NCBI RefSeq assembly: GCF_040939455.1
Contig: NC_134111.1
Location: 60,034,501-60,098,500 of the forward strand
Length of the DNA stretch: 64,000 nt
Direction of reading: 5' to 3'
DNA from: Microcebus murinus
Taxonomy: Eukaryota; Chordata; Mammalia; Primates; Cheirogaleidae
Shown here: positions 22,595 through 34,900 of the stretch, one piece after another
Layout of the letters: every line of letters starts with the position of its first letter
Position numbering within the stretch: position 1 is the stretch's first letter
The notes under the pieces: model-generated
The model's input: only the letters and a program-made list of their open reading frames with translations
Told to the model about the DNA's origin: nothing
Databases searched by the model: none
Made by a program: the position numbers and the translations under genes

Positions 22595-23990
22595 GATCTT
22601 GCCCCACTCTCAGGCAGCTTCTGTTACCTACAATTTTTTCCTGGTGTATAGCTATAGATCACACGTTCCTGTTACTTTGCATACCTCATAATTTTTTGTT
22701 GTTGTTGTTACAAACTGGATATTTTAGATACATTGTAGCAAATTTAGTTACTGGTTCCCTATCCTAGTCCCCAGCCTGGGTGGCTTCTTTTTATTATTTT
22801 CTTATTGACTTATTTAGTGATTAGCTGGATTATTTCAGGGAAGTCTATTTCCCTATCCCCTCCTCTTCACACATAGTTTAAATCTGATATTGCACTCAAG
22901 ACAGGTGCAACTTTAGGTAGGCTCACAGTCACGTTGAGATGACAGTAGTCCTTGTCCTGGGCTTGATTTCTTCCACTCTTGTCTGGCCATACCTAGCAGT
23001 TAAACTGCACTAATTGGTGACTGATTGCTCTAAAGTTTTCAACGATGGTATCAAATTGTGGCTCTTTGCTAGTTTCTGTTTGATATTTCCAGATCCCTGG
23101 AGGACTTCTCCTAGCTGTCTTATTTCCCAGTTTTCTACTGCAACTCAGTGGTGGCCTGGCCTGTAGTCTAGGCTATATGCTCATTAGATCCACACACCTA
23201 TTTTTCATTACAATCTCTACTGTTCTTGACAATCCTCTTAAGCTAAAACTTCTCTATACTCTGTCTCAAATGAAGTTTCTTTCTTTGGGAAAAGATTAGT
23301 AGCTGCTTTTTTATGGCCTACTTTTCCCCACATGCGAAATTTCTGAGCTAGGCCTCAGAAATCGCTGTTGGGGCATTGACAAGCTTCTCTCTGAGTGGCA
23401 TCCCCTCTCTAGGAGCTGAGTGCTCAGCGCAGGGGAGGCAGCATGCCTAGGGCCTCTTGGCTTGCTTCTCCTGGCATGTAGCCACCACCTCCAGAGTTGG
23501 AGAAAGGGCTGTTGGAGGTCCCAATATTTTTAAAGCATCACGCCTAAGGCAGAGCCTCCATTCTGCCATGGGATTTGGACAGAAAAAAGGAGCCCCCATT
23601 TCTCGAACACACTCACTGGAATTTGGCCTCAGTAAAAAACCAGTAGAAGTAGCCGCCTGAGAAATGCTCAAGTCCTGGTCCTTCTGGAAATAAAGCATTC
23701 TGGCTGGGGAGAGACGGACCCCTGAGTTCTTGGTGGTAGACGTCTGGAGTGGAGTCTTTCTCTTGCCACTCTGGGAGAGGGAAAAGAGAGAACTGTCTTG
23801 GTTCAGATACCACAGACCTTGACTTTCTTACAGGATTTTTTTGTAGTTTTTCTTGATGTTTCTTCATTTTCTATTTGTCATTAGGATCATTTCCAGAGTC
23901 TTAGAATGGTTGTTTTTAAAAATAATTTTCACCAATTTTATTGAGGAGTTGGTTAATGAAGCCCCTCATACTGTCATGATAGAAGTCAGT
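22595..23990 (-). mobile_element. Old L1 (L1M group), 5' UTR part, segment 2
   Basis: This continues the element broken at 18244: 'ggcagcttctgttacc', 'acctcataattttttgttg', 'actggatattttagatac', then GC-richer 5' UTR sequence ending near 'ttcaccaattttattgagg' and 'ctgtcatgatagaagtca'. Being minus strand, its 5' end lies at the right. Short frames at 23447-23867 belong to the UTR and are not genes. Confidence 0.65.
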
Positions 23991-24164
23991 TTCTTCAGAT
24001 TAGTCTTTAAATGGGCAAAATAAAACACATAGGATTACAAAATAAACCAACTATATTGAAACATAGTCATCAAATAATTTAAAAATTATGACATAGTAAT
24101 ATAAAATTATTTATTAATAAAATTATTTATTAATACATTAAATAATATCTAGCTCTGTTTCTAA
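23991..24164. other. Unassigned AT-rich spacer
   Basis: Contains two adjacent copies of the 15-base word aaattatttattaat near 24103-24135. Nothing else recognised. Confidence 0.5.
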
Positions 24165-24541
24165 TAACTACTATACTTTATTTTTTATTTATTTTTTATT
24201 TTTTTTGAGACAGAGTCTCACTTTATTGCCCAGGCTAGAGTGAGTGCCGTGGCGTCAGTCTAGCTCACAGCAACCTCAAACTCCTGGCTCAAGCAATCCT
24301 CCTGCCTCAGCCTCCCAAGTAGCTGGGACTACAGGCATGAGCCACCTTGCCCGGCTAATTTTTTGTATATATATATTAGTTGGCCAATTAATTTCTTTCT
24401 ATTTATAGTAGAGACGGGGTCTCACTCTTGCTCAGGTTGGTTTCGAACTCCTGACCTTGAGCAATCCGCCCGCCTCGGCCTCCCAGAGAGCTAGGATTAC
24501 AGGCGTGAGCCACCTCGCCCGGCCTTAGCTACTATACTTTA
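24165..24541 (-). mobile_element. Lemur-type Alu SINE with TSD
   Basis: Complete dimeric Alu on the minus strand with its T-rich tail at the left (from about 24181) and its 5' end at 24525 ('gagccacctcgcccggcc'). The two arms are joined by 'gttggccaattaatttcttt', the reverse complement of the lemur-type linker. The TSD is taactactatacttta (24165-24180) versus tagctactatacttta (24526-24541), 15 of 16 matching. Confidence 0.95.
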
Positions 24542-26134
24542 ATGTCAAGATAAGCATAAATGAAGCATGTGTTTTAGAATATCTGTAGCAATCATAAATG
24601 TGATATAGAAATAACTATAATTGTTAAAAAAAATCATAGAAACTTTAATACCATTGTAATTTGTGGTCTACACTTTTAATTTCAGGAAATTCTAAATTTC
24701 AGCTAAGGGTCAGTAGAAATAAAAATGTAAATTTTCCAGTATGCATTTACCAATCCCTTGAATTTTATCCATAGTTCCCTTTGGGATTTGTGCATCCAGG
24801 CAAAGATTGCACATAAAATTCTAGACCATAATAGAATCTAGAGAAGGCCTTTAAACAGCCCATGTATACTGTGACCCTAGGAATTGCTTGAATTATTCTT
24901 CTCAATGATAAATAAAAACAACTTGTAAGAATTTTGAGGTCCTCTGAAGCCTTTCATGAACTTTTCCTGGAAAGCCATGATCTCTGTCACTGGCTTTGTC
25001 AATTCTCTGCATCCTCCACCTGGAATAACTTTGGAAATGATGGCACAAGCATGTATAGGCATTTTGAAAAAAGGTACATCATTTCCATTGTTGTAACAAA
25101 AAATTAATCAGTGATTTTAGAAAATAGTACTGACTCTGAAATATGCAAATTTGGGGGATTTAAACTGTGAATATCAGGCAATACAAACTTATAGAGATTT
25201 GATGTTAAAAAAGTATTTAAATAATTGCCTACTGAAGTTTTAATCTATGTAAAAAACATCTTTGTACAAATGCAAGTATAGTTCACTTTCATAATCTCTT
25301 TAAAAGGAAAATTTATCCAAGTCTTATATGATTGAGAAAAAATTATTCTTTAGTCATTGCTCAGTTCAATCCTTTAAATTAATTCAGATTTTTCTTCTAC
25401 CACTAAATAAAAATATTTCTATGATACAAAGTTGCTTTTAGAATGACTTCCTCCAGGTTTTATGTAACAGCAGGTTGTGTGGGAAGCTTAGTTCATGTTG
25501 TTTGTTTATGTCACCTTCACCAAAGATCTGTTAGTTTTAAGAGGCAATATTAAATATTTGGAAATATAAAGCTATGTAAATTGTGAATTACATAAATTAT
25601 ATGTATGTTATTTTACTTTTACCATCATAGTCATTAAATATATCATTAAAAAAATTAATGGCATGATATGAAATAAAACCCTAATGCTTTTGTATCATTA
25701 TATCCTAAGAGATTTAGGTTAGATATAAAGGAAGTTTTATTTTTTTATTTATTTAAATCTTAGGATTGTTCAATATTAGAAGGATGCTCTCTCTTTAAAG
25801 TCATTAAAAAAAAAAAAACAAAAAAAAAAACCTCTTCTATCCGAGGTGATTTGAGAGTCCTTTTGCCTGAGGGTGGTGGGTGGGACTGGATGACCTCTCA
25901 AGTGTCTGGCCACTTGATTTATGGTTCTGTGTTCTGATGCAAACGCAGTTTGGTATGTAGATGTGGAAATGATCTGACTTGGAGGAATCACATCAAAGCA
26001 TTGTCTGTGTTTCAGCATTTTTCTCATTTATAAAAAAGGATTCTGTTTTCAGAGAAAGAATGGGTCACAATTATTACTGTTTGCAGAATATTTCACAAAT
26101 GAAAAGAAATAAGAAAAGCAAATTTCATACTTAC
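24542..26134. other. Unassigned AT-rich intergenic sequence
   Basis: No named repeat or gene recognised. An A-rich tract lies at about 25805-25830. The following 25831-26030 is more mixed in composition but unassigned. Confidence 0.45.
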
Positions 26135-26355
26135 CGTTGAAACTTCCTGTGGTTGTATTGGCATATTATTTCATTTTTCTCTCTACTGTGGAGCTTTATT
26201 TCTTCAGCTACATTAAAGGTTACCAAAATAGTAATTTTGGTGCTAGCACTGGAGAAACATATCTGTTCTTTTGGGATCAGAACTCTAAGGTGATTAGAGC
26301 TCCAGGAATGTATGAAACCCATGTAATGGCTTGTGTTTGCATGAGAAATCATCTC
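26135..26355 (-). other. Exon-like segment with splice-site consensus on the minus strand
   Basis: Read on the minus strand, a 221-nt block is bounded by an acceptor-like 'ttttttggtcttaaag' and an excellent donor 'cg|gtaagtatg' (donor GT at 26134-26133). The block is open in one frame throughout on that strand, and a 74-codon frame is open on the plus strand. About 30 bp upstream on the same strand, 'cttctccacag' and 'ccag|gtgagtcat' bracket a 17-nt putative microexon (about 26393-26409). The translation matches no protein I know. It could be a lncRNA exon, an exon of a gene spanning the window, or coincidence. Confidence 0.25.
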
Positions 26356-26409
26356 CTTTAAGACCAAAAAATCCCTACAGAGGTATGACTCACCTGGCCC
26401 ACTGGGAGG

Positions 26410-27772
26410 TCTGTGGAGAAGATGGCATCATACTGAGAAGCAGGGATAATTGCAGAGGGCAAGCAGAAGCTTTAGAAGACAGACTGCTTGGATGGAAAGA
26501 GAAACATTAAAAAGACGTACAATATAAGTACTATCAAAATATCTCTATATAAACTGGCAAGTAAAATAATAATGGCTGATGGCTCAAGACTCAGAAACAG
26601 ACTGAAACTTTGTGGGCTATAAATTCTGATTCTGGCACTGTGATTAGCTCACCATGTGTGCGCCTGTACAGGCAAATCTTTTCTTGTCTTTAGGCTCAGT
26701 TGCTGCAGCTGAGTAAGTTCAGAAGGTGATAGCATACCTAATGGGCATACTGTATTTTGTTCTCTTGTTAGAGTGTCTCTCTCTTAATTGGGAAAGCAGG
26801 AAAAATACCATTACTTCCTTCTAGTATTTTTTGTTCATTGCCACCATCTCCCCCAACCCCATTCACATTGGAAATTATAGGTAGGAACTGAAGCTAGAGA
26901 CACGTTGCATAAAAGTTATTTGACTGAAGCGTATTCACCTGGCTGGGTGTGTGTAGAAATTATTGCCACCTTCAGCTATTCACTTCATGTAATACTGCCG
27001 GATGTCAATATAGACTCTACTCCAGACTCTCCAAGAGACATGTTCTCACCATGTGGCTGCGTTAGGGCCCAACTCAACTTCTTGCGTGGTAATGCCTTTA
27101 TTCCTCTTTTTCTCAATTTCTAAAATTTAGCTTCCTACTGGTACCATAGAACAACATGGAAACTCATGTGAACTTGAGATATGGACACTCATATCTTGGT
27201 TTCTATATGCTCACATGGCCAGAAATACTTGTCAACAGGAAGCTCATGGGCAGTGGACGTGGTATAGATGTGGTGACTCTGCACTTGAGTTTCATGTACA
27301 GCTTCTGTGCCACTTGGCATTCCTTTTCTTTCCTGATCATTTCTTGAATTTTCCCAGGGTTTTCTCTTTGAGACCCAATTCATTTTTCTTTCCTATTACT
27401 ATAACTCTCAAACTTATTTATTTATTTATACTAAAAATATTACGTAAGATCACACAAATATTTTGAATGAGTGCTCCAAAGCTGAAAATAGAACACTAGG
27501 AATTTCTGATACAATGACACAACTCTCTGATCACCTAGGTGCTAGTTTGGGAAGAAATATAGTATACTGACTGCAGGTGATTAGTGTTTAGTTTCTATAT
27601 CAACAATTTTTATAAATATGACTCTTTTAATTCTTCAAATGAGCTAATGGAGATAATTTGATAATAAACTACTATCATCATCCAAGGTTAATCCTTCATC
27701 CTGTTCCTGATCCTGGTCTTTCATATATCCTTCAGGACTTTGCTATACCAACTTCATTTTCACACCATCTTT
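26410..27772. other. Unassigned intergenic sequence
   Basis: No recognised repeat or gene. Frames of up to 83 codons here are unrelated to known families as far as I can tell. Confidence 0.45.
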
Positions 27773-28134
<362 letters not shown>

Positions 28135-28139
28135 ATCTT

Positions 28140-28320
28140 AAGATATTTGTATTGAGTGTCTTCTCTGTGTTAGGCACTGGGTTAGGTGCTGAGGAAACAA
28201 TTGTAAACGAGGCACAGCATCTGCCCTTAAGGACTTTACGGTCTGGTGTAGAAGAATGAGTAGCAAATGGGCATTGCAGGACAGAGGGATGAATACTGTT
28301 GAGAGTGTGCGACATTAGTT
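28140..28320 (-). repeat. L2-like LINE relic
   Basis: 'gttaggcactgggttaggtg', 'gaggaaacaattgtaaacg' and 'cccttaaggactttacggtc' follow the 3' end of L2 in reverse complement. The Alu at 27787 inserted just before it. Confidence 0.55.
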
Positions 28321-28458
28321 CAAAGAGTAGATTCTTTCCATCATGTCAAAAGAATGCTCAGAACTTCTCTTTCCTAAGTAATTCCTATTGAACTCTACCA
28401 CTGTTCACCTTTTCTATCAAACTTATTTTTAGGACATTGACTCTCTCTCCTCTCTTAC

Positions 28459-28823
28459 TGTTCACAATGGACTGAATGCTCATTCCCCACCCCCATTCCT
28501 ATGTTGAAATACTAATCCTAATGTGATGATATTAGGAGGTGGAGCTGTTGGGAGATGATTAGGTTATGAGGGTGGAGTTGTCATTATTTGGATTACAGCC
28601 CTCATAAAAGAGACCACAGAGAGCTAGCTTACTCCTTCTACCCTATAAAGACACAGCAAGAAGGCAGCATCTATGAACCAAAAAGCAGTCCCTTACTAGA
28701 CACCGAATCTGCACCTTAATCAGGGATTCCCCAGCCTCCAGAATTTTGAGAAATAAATTGGTGTTATTTATATGTTACCTACTTTATGGTGTTTTGTTAC
28801 AGGAGCCTGAATGGACTAAGACA
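28459..28823 (+). mobile_element. MLT1-type MaLR LTR
   Basis: It opens with TG ('tgttcacaatggactgaatg') and closes 'ggactaagaca'. Internal MLT1 landmarks in forward order are 'cctatgttgaaatactaatc', 'aggaggtggagctgttggga', 'ccccagcctccagaattttg' and 'agaaataaattggtg'. The last carries the polyadenylation signal. It is a solitary LTR and a clear 5-bp TSD is not visible. Confidence 0.85.
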
Positions 28824-29194
28824 CTGGTCAATTTGTTATCTCTACCATCCAAACTTCTGCCCTTACCATCCCACTGCTGCTGATATGCATCATTAAGAAC
28901 ATCTTCTAAAGGCCAAATCCAGTCTTTTTCTCAGTCTTATTTCTGACCATCTAAGCTCATTGGCTGAATCCTGAGCATCTGCCTAATGTGTTTTACATTT
29001 ATCTTTGTCCCTGATCATTTCCAAGATGTTAATCATTCTCTCCAGCCTCAATTCCTCTCCTGAGTGCCAACTTTTATTTCCAACTGAGCATTTCCCCCTA
29101 GAAATTCTGCCAAACTTTAAACTCTGGCTATAAATTCAAACTCATTATATGATGGCTGTTAAAGAAAACGTCAAAAAGCACATCTATGATATAA
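28824..29194. other. Unassigned, possibly diverged L2
   Basis: Pyrimidine-rich sequence with L2-like flavour but no decisive match. Confidence 0.35.
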
Positions 29195-29560
29195 TACAGT
29201 TTCTCTTTAAAAAATCTTTAATGGCTTCTCGTTGCCTACTAAATTATATATAAAGTCTCCAGCATAACATTCGAGGCCTTACATGATGGGTCTTCAAGCT
29301 ACGATTCTAGTCTTTTCTTTCTTATGGCTTCAATGCACACCCTATCCTGAAGACCAAGTGAAGAGACTGCTGCATTTTAAATATGCCCATGTTTTTCTGC
29401 TTCCCTTTTTTTGTTCATTCTTATTTCTTGGACTGAAATTCCATTTACTCCCACATCCTTCTGTCGAAATGCTGCTACTCCTTCAAGTCTCTCTCAATAG
29501 TCACTCGCTCCACGGAGCTTGCTTATCATCGTTCCTTTTCTTGAATGCTGTAACGTGTTG
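29195..29560 (+). repeat. L2 LINE relic
   Basis: 'tctttaatggcttctcgttg', 'ctactaaattatatataaag', 'acattcgaggccttacatga' and 'actccttcaagtctctctc' follow the L2 ORF2/3' order remembered as 'aatggctccccattgcc ... ttcaaggccctccatga'. A 125-codon frame across it is not functional coding sequence. Confidence 0.6.
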
Positions 29561-29620
29561 TTTCTTTTCCCATCATCTTTCACTATCATATACTGTATAT
29601 ATGTGCTATAATTTTCTAAA

Positions 29621-32600
29621 ATGCTACATAATATCTTTAAAATTTTTTATTGATACATAATAGATGTACATAATTTGGAGGTAATTTAATACATTTTGGG
29701 TGATAACTTAATACATTTACAATTTGTAGAAATAAAATCAATATAATTGGGATAACCATTAAATTGTTTGTCTTTTCTTTGGGCTAGAAACATTCAAATT
29801 ATTCTCTTCTAGATATTTTGAAATATACAATAGATTATTGTAAACTATAGTCATCCTACTCATCTATTAAATACTAGATCTTCTTTCTTCTGTCAAACTG
29901 TATATTTGTACCCATTGATAAACCTCTCTTCACCCGCCCCTCTTGCCCCACACCAACTTTTCCCTACCCATTCCAGCCTCTGGTAACCACCAATCTGTAT
30001 CTTTAGGAGATCCATATTTTTAGCTCCCACACATGAGTGAGAACCTGTGATATTTGTATTTCTGTCCTAGGCTTATTTCACTTAACCTCCATTTCCAATC
30101 ATGTTGCTGCAAATGACAAGATTTCATTCTTTTTTATGGTTGAATAATATCTTGTGTGTATATACACCACATTTTCTTTATTCGTTCATTCATTCATGGA
30201 CACTTAGGTTGATTCCATATCTTGACTATTAAGAATAGTGTTGCAATAAACATGGGAATGCAGATATCTCTTTGATATATTGATTTCCTTTCTTTTGGAT
30301 AAATACCCAGTAGTGGAATTACTAGATGACATGGTATTAATAGCTTTATTTTTAAGGTTTTGAGGACCTTTCATACAGTTTCCCATAGTGGCTATACTAA
30401 TTTACATTCCCACCAACAGTGTATGAGCATTCCCCTTACCCAGGTCCTCATCAACATTTATTATTCCCTGTCCTTTTGGTAAAAGCCATTTTAACTAGGG
30501 TGAGATAATATCCTAGCACCATTTATTGAAGAGACTGTCCTTTCCTCATTGTATGTTTATGGCAACTGTGTCAAAATGAGTTGGCTGTAAATGTGTGGAT
30601 TTACATCTGGATTCTATATTCTGTTCCATTGATCTGTGTGTCTGTTTTTATGTCATTACTATACTGATTTGGTTACTATAGCTTTGTAGCATATTTTAAA
30701 AAGTCCAGTAGTGTGATGGCTCCAATTAATGATCTCTTTGCTCAGGACTTCTTGCTTTGGCTATTCCAGGTCTTTTGTAGTTACATATAAACTTTAAGGT
30801 TGTTTTTTTCTATTTCTGTGAAGAATGTCATTGATATTTTCATAAGAGTTGCATTGAATCTGTAAATTGCTTTGGGTAGAATTGTCATTTTAACAATATT
30901 AATCCTTCCAATCCACGAGCATTGAAAATCATTATTGGTTTGTTGAAATTTTCTACTTCTTCATGGTTTTTGTACGTTGTATATATCTAGGAATTTATCC
31001 ATTTCTTCTAGATTTTCCAATTTGTTGTTGCGTATAGTAGTTCATAATAATCTCTAATGATTTTTTGAATTTAGTAGTCTCAGGAGTTATATCTGCTTTT
31101 TTTTTTGTTTCTGATTTTATTTATTTGTGTTTCCTCACTCTCCTCTCCTTTTTTTTAGTCTAGCTAATAGTTTATAAATTTTGTTTACCTTTTCTAAAAC
31201 AAATTTTTTGTTTTATTGATCTTTTGTATTTTTTTTTAGTGTCAATTTCATAGATATAGCAAATTATTTCAAAGACATGATGACTGAGATCACAAAGAGA
31301 AGAATAAGAACAAATAAAAAAAATAAAAAAAGAACTGTACACTTTAACCCCACCCCACACACATTTTGACTTTATAGTGTCTTAACTTACATATTTTTAT
31401 ACAACCTGTCTCTTAACTGGTTGCTATAAGTATTGTTTCTGATAGATTTGTCTTTTAGGCTTTATACTAGAGTTATGAGTAGATTGCACACCTCAATTAT
31501 AGTATTAGAGTATTCTAGGTTTGTTCATGTACTTAATTTTATCAGTAGATTTTATACTTTCAAATGCTTTATTTTTGCAGATTAATGTTTTTTTCTTTTA
31601 GATGGAAGAACTCCTTTTAGCATTTCTTATATGATGGGTCTAGTGGTGGCGAATTCTCTCAGCTTTTGCTTGTTCGGAAAAGACTTTATCTCTCCCTCAT
31701 ATTTGAAGGATTGTTATGCTAAATATAGTATTTTGGCTGGCAGTTGCTTTTTTTCCCAGTATTTTGAAAATATAGTTCTACTCCCTCTTGGTCTGCATGG
31801 TTTCTGTGTAGAAGTCTATTGCTGGATGAATTGGAGATCCTTTATATGTTATTTGCTTCTTTTTTTCTTGCTGCTTTTGGAATTCTTTCTTTGCCCTTGA
31901 CCTTTGCGAATTTGATTTTTATATGCCTTGAGATAGTCTTATTTGCATCAAATCTGTTTGGTGTTCTCTGACCTTTTTGTACAGGTAAATATCCTGTACC
32001 TGGATATATCTCTCCCCCCCCCTTTTTTTTTTGACAAGTTTGGAAAGTTTTTTGTTATTATTTCTTCAAAGAAACTTTCTACCTCTTGCTGTTACGCAAC
32101 TCCCTCTTAAACAGCAATAATTCTTAGATTTAGTCTTTTGAGGTAATTTTCTATATCTTGTAGGTGATCTTTGTTCCTTTTTAATTCTTTTTATTCTCCT
32201 CTGACTGTCTTCAAACTCACCAATTCTTTTCTCTGCTTGATCCATACTACTATTGAGAGCCTCTTCTGAATTTTTTAGTTTAGCAAATGTATATCTCAAT
32301 TCCAAGAATCTGTTCAATTTTTTTTAATTATTTCAATTTCTGTTAAATTTCTTTGATAAATTTTTGAGTTCCTTTTTGTGTTATTTTGGAGATCACTAAA
32401 TTTTCTTAAAACTGCTGTTTTTAATTCTTGGTCAGAGAGTTCACATATCATCATCCTTTTAAAGTGAGTCATTGGTTCCTTGCTTTTTCTGTTTGAGGTA
32501 GTCATGATTCCCTGTTTGGTGTTGTTTCTTATGGATGTACATCTGTCTTTACATTGAAAGATAGTTATTTATTCTTGTCTTCTCTGTCTGGCTTTTTTCA

Positions 32601-33399
32601 GGTTTTTTTTGGATATGTTTACTTAGAGATTCTTTGCAATTTCTCTGTTGATTTTTTTTCTTTTTAATGTATTTTTTTTTCTGCTGCGTTGCTGCCTGCT
32701 TTTTGGTGCTAGAAGGTGTGTCAAGCTCAGATTTACCTCAGTTTTAGTAAACAATCAGAGTGCTGTCCATCCTGAATCTGGGAGGTCCCAACAATTATAT
32801 CCCAGCAGTATGAGAAGGCTGGCTAGGGATTTGTCCCCAAGGGACCACTGGAACGAGCCTCCTATAGCATGGTGTTGCTGAACAGCAACTCTGATTTGAC
32901 ATTTCCCTTGGTAGCCTTACAGAGCAGAGTTTCCAGGGCTGGGGATGGCAGTTCCATATCCCCTCTGCTTTGTCTCTGGCTATCCTCAGGGATAGCTCTC
33001 CCTTCAAGCAATTCCAGTGCTTCCTATTGATTGAGGCAGGAAAAGATCTCCTGTCAGGGAACCCAAAATGGTAGGGAAGCTGTGTGTCTCATTCTCATTT
33101 TTTCCAGTTTAGAAACTGTAAGTCAGGGGGACATTTTCCATGTGCTTGTAACTGGGCAGATTGAGAGAAGGGCATCATGGATATGGAAGTCTGATTCTCT
33201 TACCCTCTGCTCAGAGTTTTTTCACTTTTCTGGGCCCTGAGAACTGTTTCATCCTCATATTTGAGTTCTGGTTAGTCTGTTGCTGGTGATAACATCACCA
33301 CTGTATATTTGTTTTTGGTTTCCTGAGGGTGAGTGAAACCAGCTTGTTTCTATGCCGCCATTTTGCAACCCAAAGTCCTATGCTACATAAAATCTTTAA
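29621..33399 (-). mobile_element. Minus-strand L1 (L1MA-like) bounded by a 20-bp TSD, internally deleted
   Basis: Direct repeats atgctacataatatctttaa (29621-29640) and atgctacataaaatctttaa (33380-33399) differ at one base and bracket the insertion. Inside, reading left to right (3' to 5' of the element): 3' UTR and ORF2 C-terminal part (29641-30510), a junction at about 30511 that skips ORF2 sequence, more ORF2 to about 31235, an unrelated-looking A-rich stretch (31240-31375), then ORF1 (the coiled-coil-coding part near 32066-32317) and 5' UTR, ending 'tgccgccattttgcaaccc'. Length is 3.74 kb against roughly 6 kb expected for full length. Both termini are present and no intact ORF survives. 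Confidence 0.9.
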
Positions 33400-34189
33400 G
33401 GGGTGGAAGTACCTCATACATTGCTATGCACATATACCTTCAAAAATATTTGTTGCATTGCACTTGCCTCCTTAAACCATCATTCTTTTCCTTCACTTTC
33501 TATTTTTGACTCTATTCTCCCATTACTCAGACATATATATTTGTCCTAGTAATTTGTAAGTAGGTATGAAAGTATATGCAGCAAATTTGAGGATTATGTT
33601 AAGTCTGTCATTGATAACAATTATATTGAATGAAAAAATCAGTAGTCATAAAAGCAGGCTGAGTGAAAAATAAAAAGCAGGGTTAAATATAATATCTATC
33701 TAAAAGAAACTATTGGTCAAGAACTGGATAAAGAAGAAATGATTGGGTAGTAGCCTCTATAGAAAGAGTACTTAAAGACTTGACTCTGTGGTAAAATCTA
33801 AATGAGTGGACAGTATCAATTGTTGTGCTTTAACTTTTATAAGCAGTTAAACTTGGGGAAGTCACTTGACTTTTTAGAGCATTTACTCTTTCATCATTAA
33901 ACATTACTGAGCATTAGAACTATGTACCAGACATTTCTAGGCACTTGGGTTACAACTATGAAAAGAGTACATAGTCTTTGTCATTATGGACCTATACCCA
34001 TTAGTGAATTAAAGATAATTGTCCCAAATTATAGTAAAACAATAATTATTCACCGTAAAAATTACTATACAGAAGATTCTATCAGAGAAGAACAAGAAGA
34101 TAAAGGAAAGAAATAGACAAATACTATGTGAGAAATTGAAAAATGTGAATAATAATGCATGTAAAAATGTCAAATGTATTACCTGGATA
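33400..34189. other. Mostly unassigned; L2-like piece near 33845-33990
   Basis: 'tatgtaccagacatttctag' and 'gcacttgggttacaactatg' resemble the L2 3' end in reverse complement. No other feature is recognised. Confidence 0.4.
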
Positions 34190-34900
34190 TATTTTTGTTC
34201 TTAATTTTATTTGAGTTTTGCTGTGATGTTCCAGGGTGTGAATTCACTTATTGTGCTTAGTACTATGAGTGCATTATTTTATCTGAAAACACATGCACTT
34301 AATTGCATTAAAAAATTTCTTAGCTATTGCTTACTTAAATATTTCTGTTTGCATAGTTCATTTCTTCTGGAACTTCTATTCTGTGTATGTTGGAGAGTCT
34401 CAATCTATCTATTTCTTGACTGTTCTTTCTTTTAAAACATGCCTTTGTCCTTTTGTACAACATTCTGGGCAGTTTCCTTAATATTTTCTTCTAAAACATA
34501 AAGTCTCTTCTCAATGATGTCCAGTGTAGATTATCCAATATATTGAATTTAAAAAAATTGATAACTCTATTTTACATTTTTGAGGTTTCTAATTTATATT
34601 TTTAATGTGTCTGCTTTAGTTATTTTTGCCTTTTTGATTTCATGATTTATCCTTCACTTTCATGCAAGTTATCTCTTAATATCTTTTTGGACAACCTAAA
34701 CGTAGTTTTTGAAAATGTTTGCCATATTATCTCATAAAATTAAGTTTATTTGAATGAACTTATGACCTGGTTTTTGACTTTTTGTTTTTTTACATTTTAT
34801 ATATCTTCATGGGATTTTGGAATTCCATTTGGTAAGATCTTTTTTTGTGTGGGAAATTTTGGTATTGTTTCTTGTTTTCTGTCCCTCTATTTCTATATCA
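34190..34900 (-). repeat. Old L1 or HAL1 ORF1-region relic
   Basis: Word order such as 'gttggagagtctcaatctat', 'tgtacaacattctgggcag', 'gtttccttaatattttcttc' and 'tgaatgaacttatgacctgg' resembles the ORF1 region of ancient L1M5/HAL1 elements in reverse complement. It is heavily diverged and no frame is retained. Confidence 0.5.

Noticed and set aside
29283..29660. 125-codon plus-strand frame, Leu/Phe-rich and membrane-like
   Set aside because: It coincides with an L2 relic and runs into the L1 TSD. Apparent hydrophobicity comes from the pyrimidine-rich sense of L2.
32066..32505. Coiled-coil-like frames on the minus strand
   Set aside because: They are the ORF1 coiled-coil region of the minus-strand L1 at 29.6-33.4 kb, not a cellular gene.
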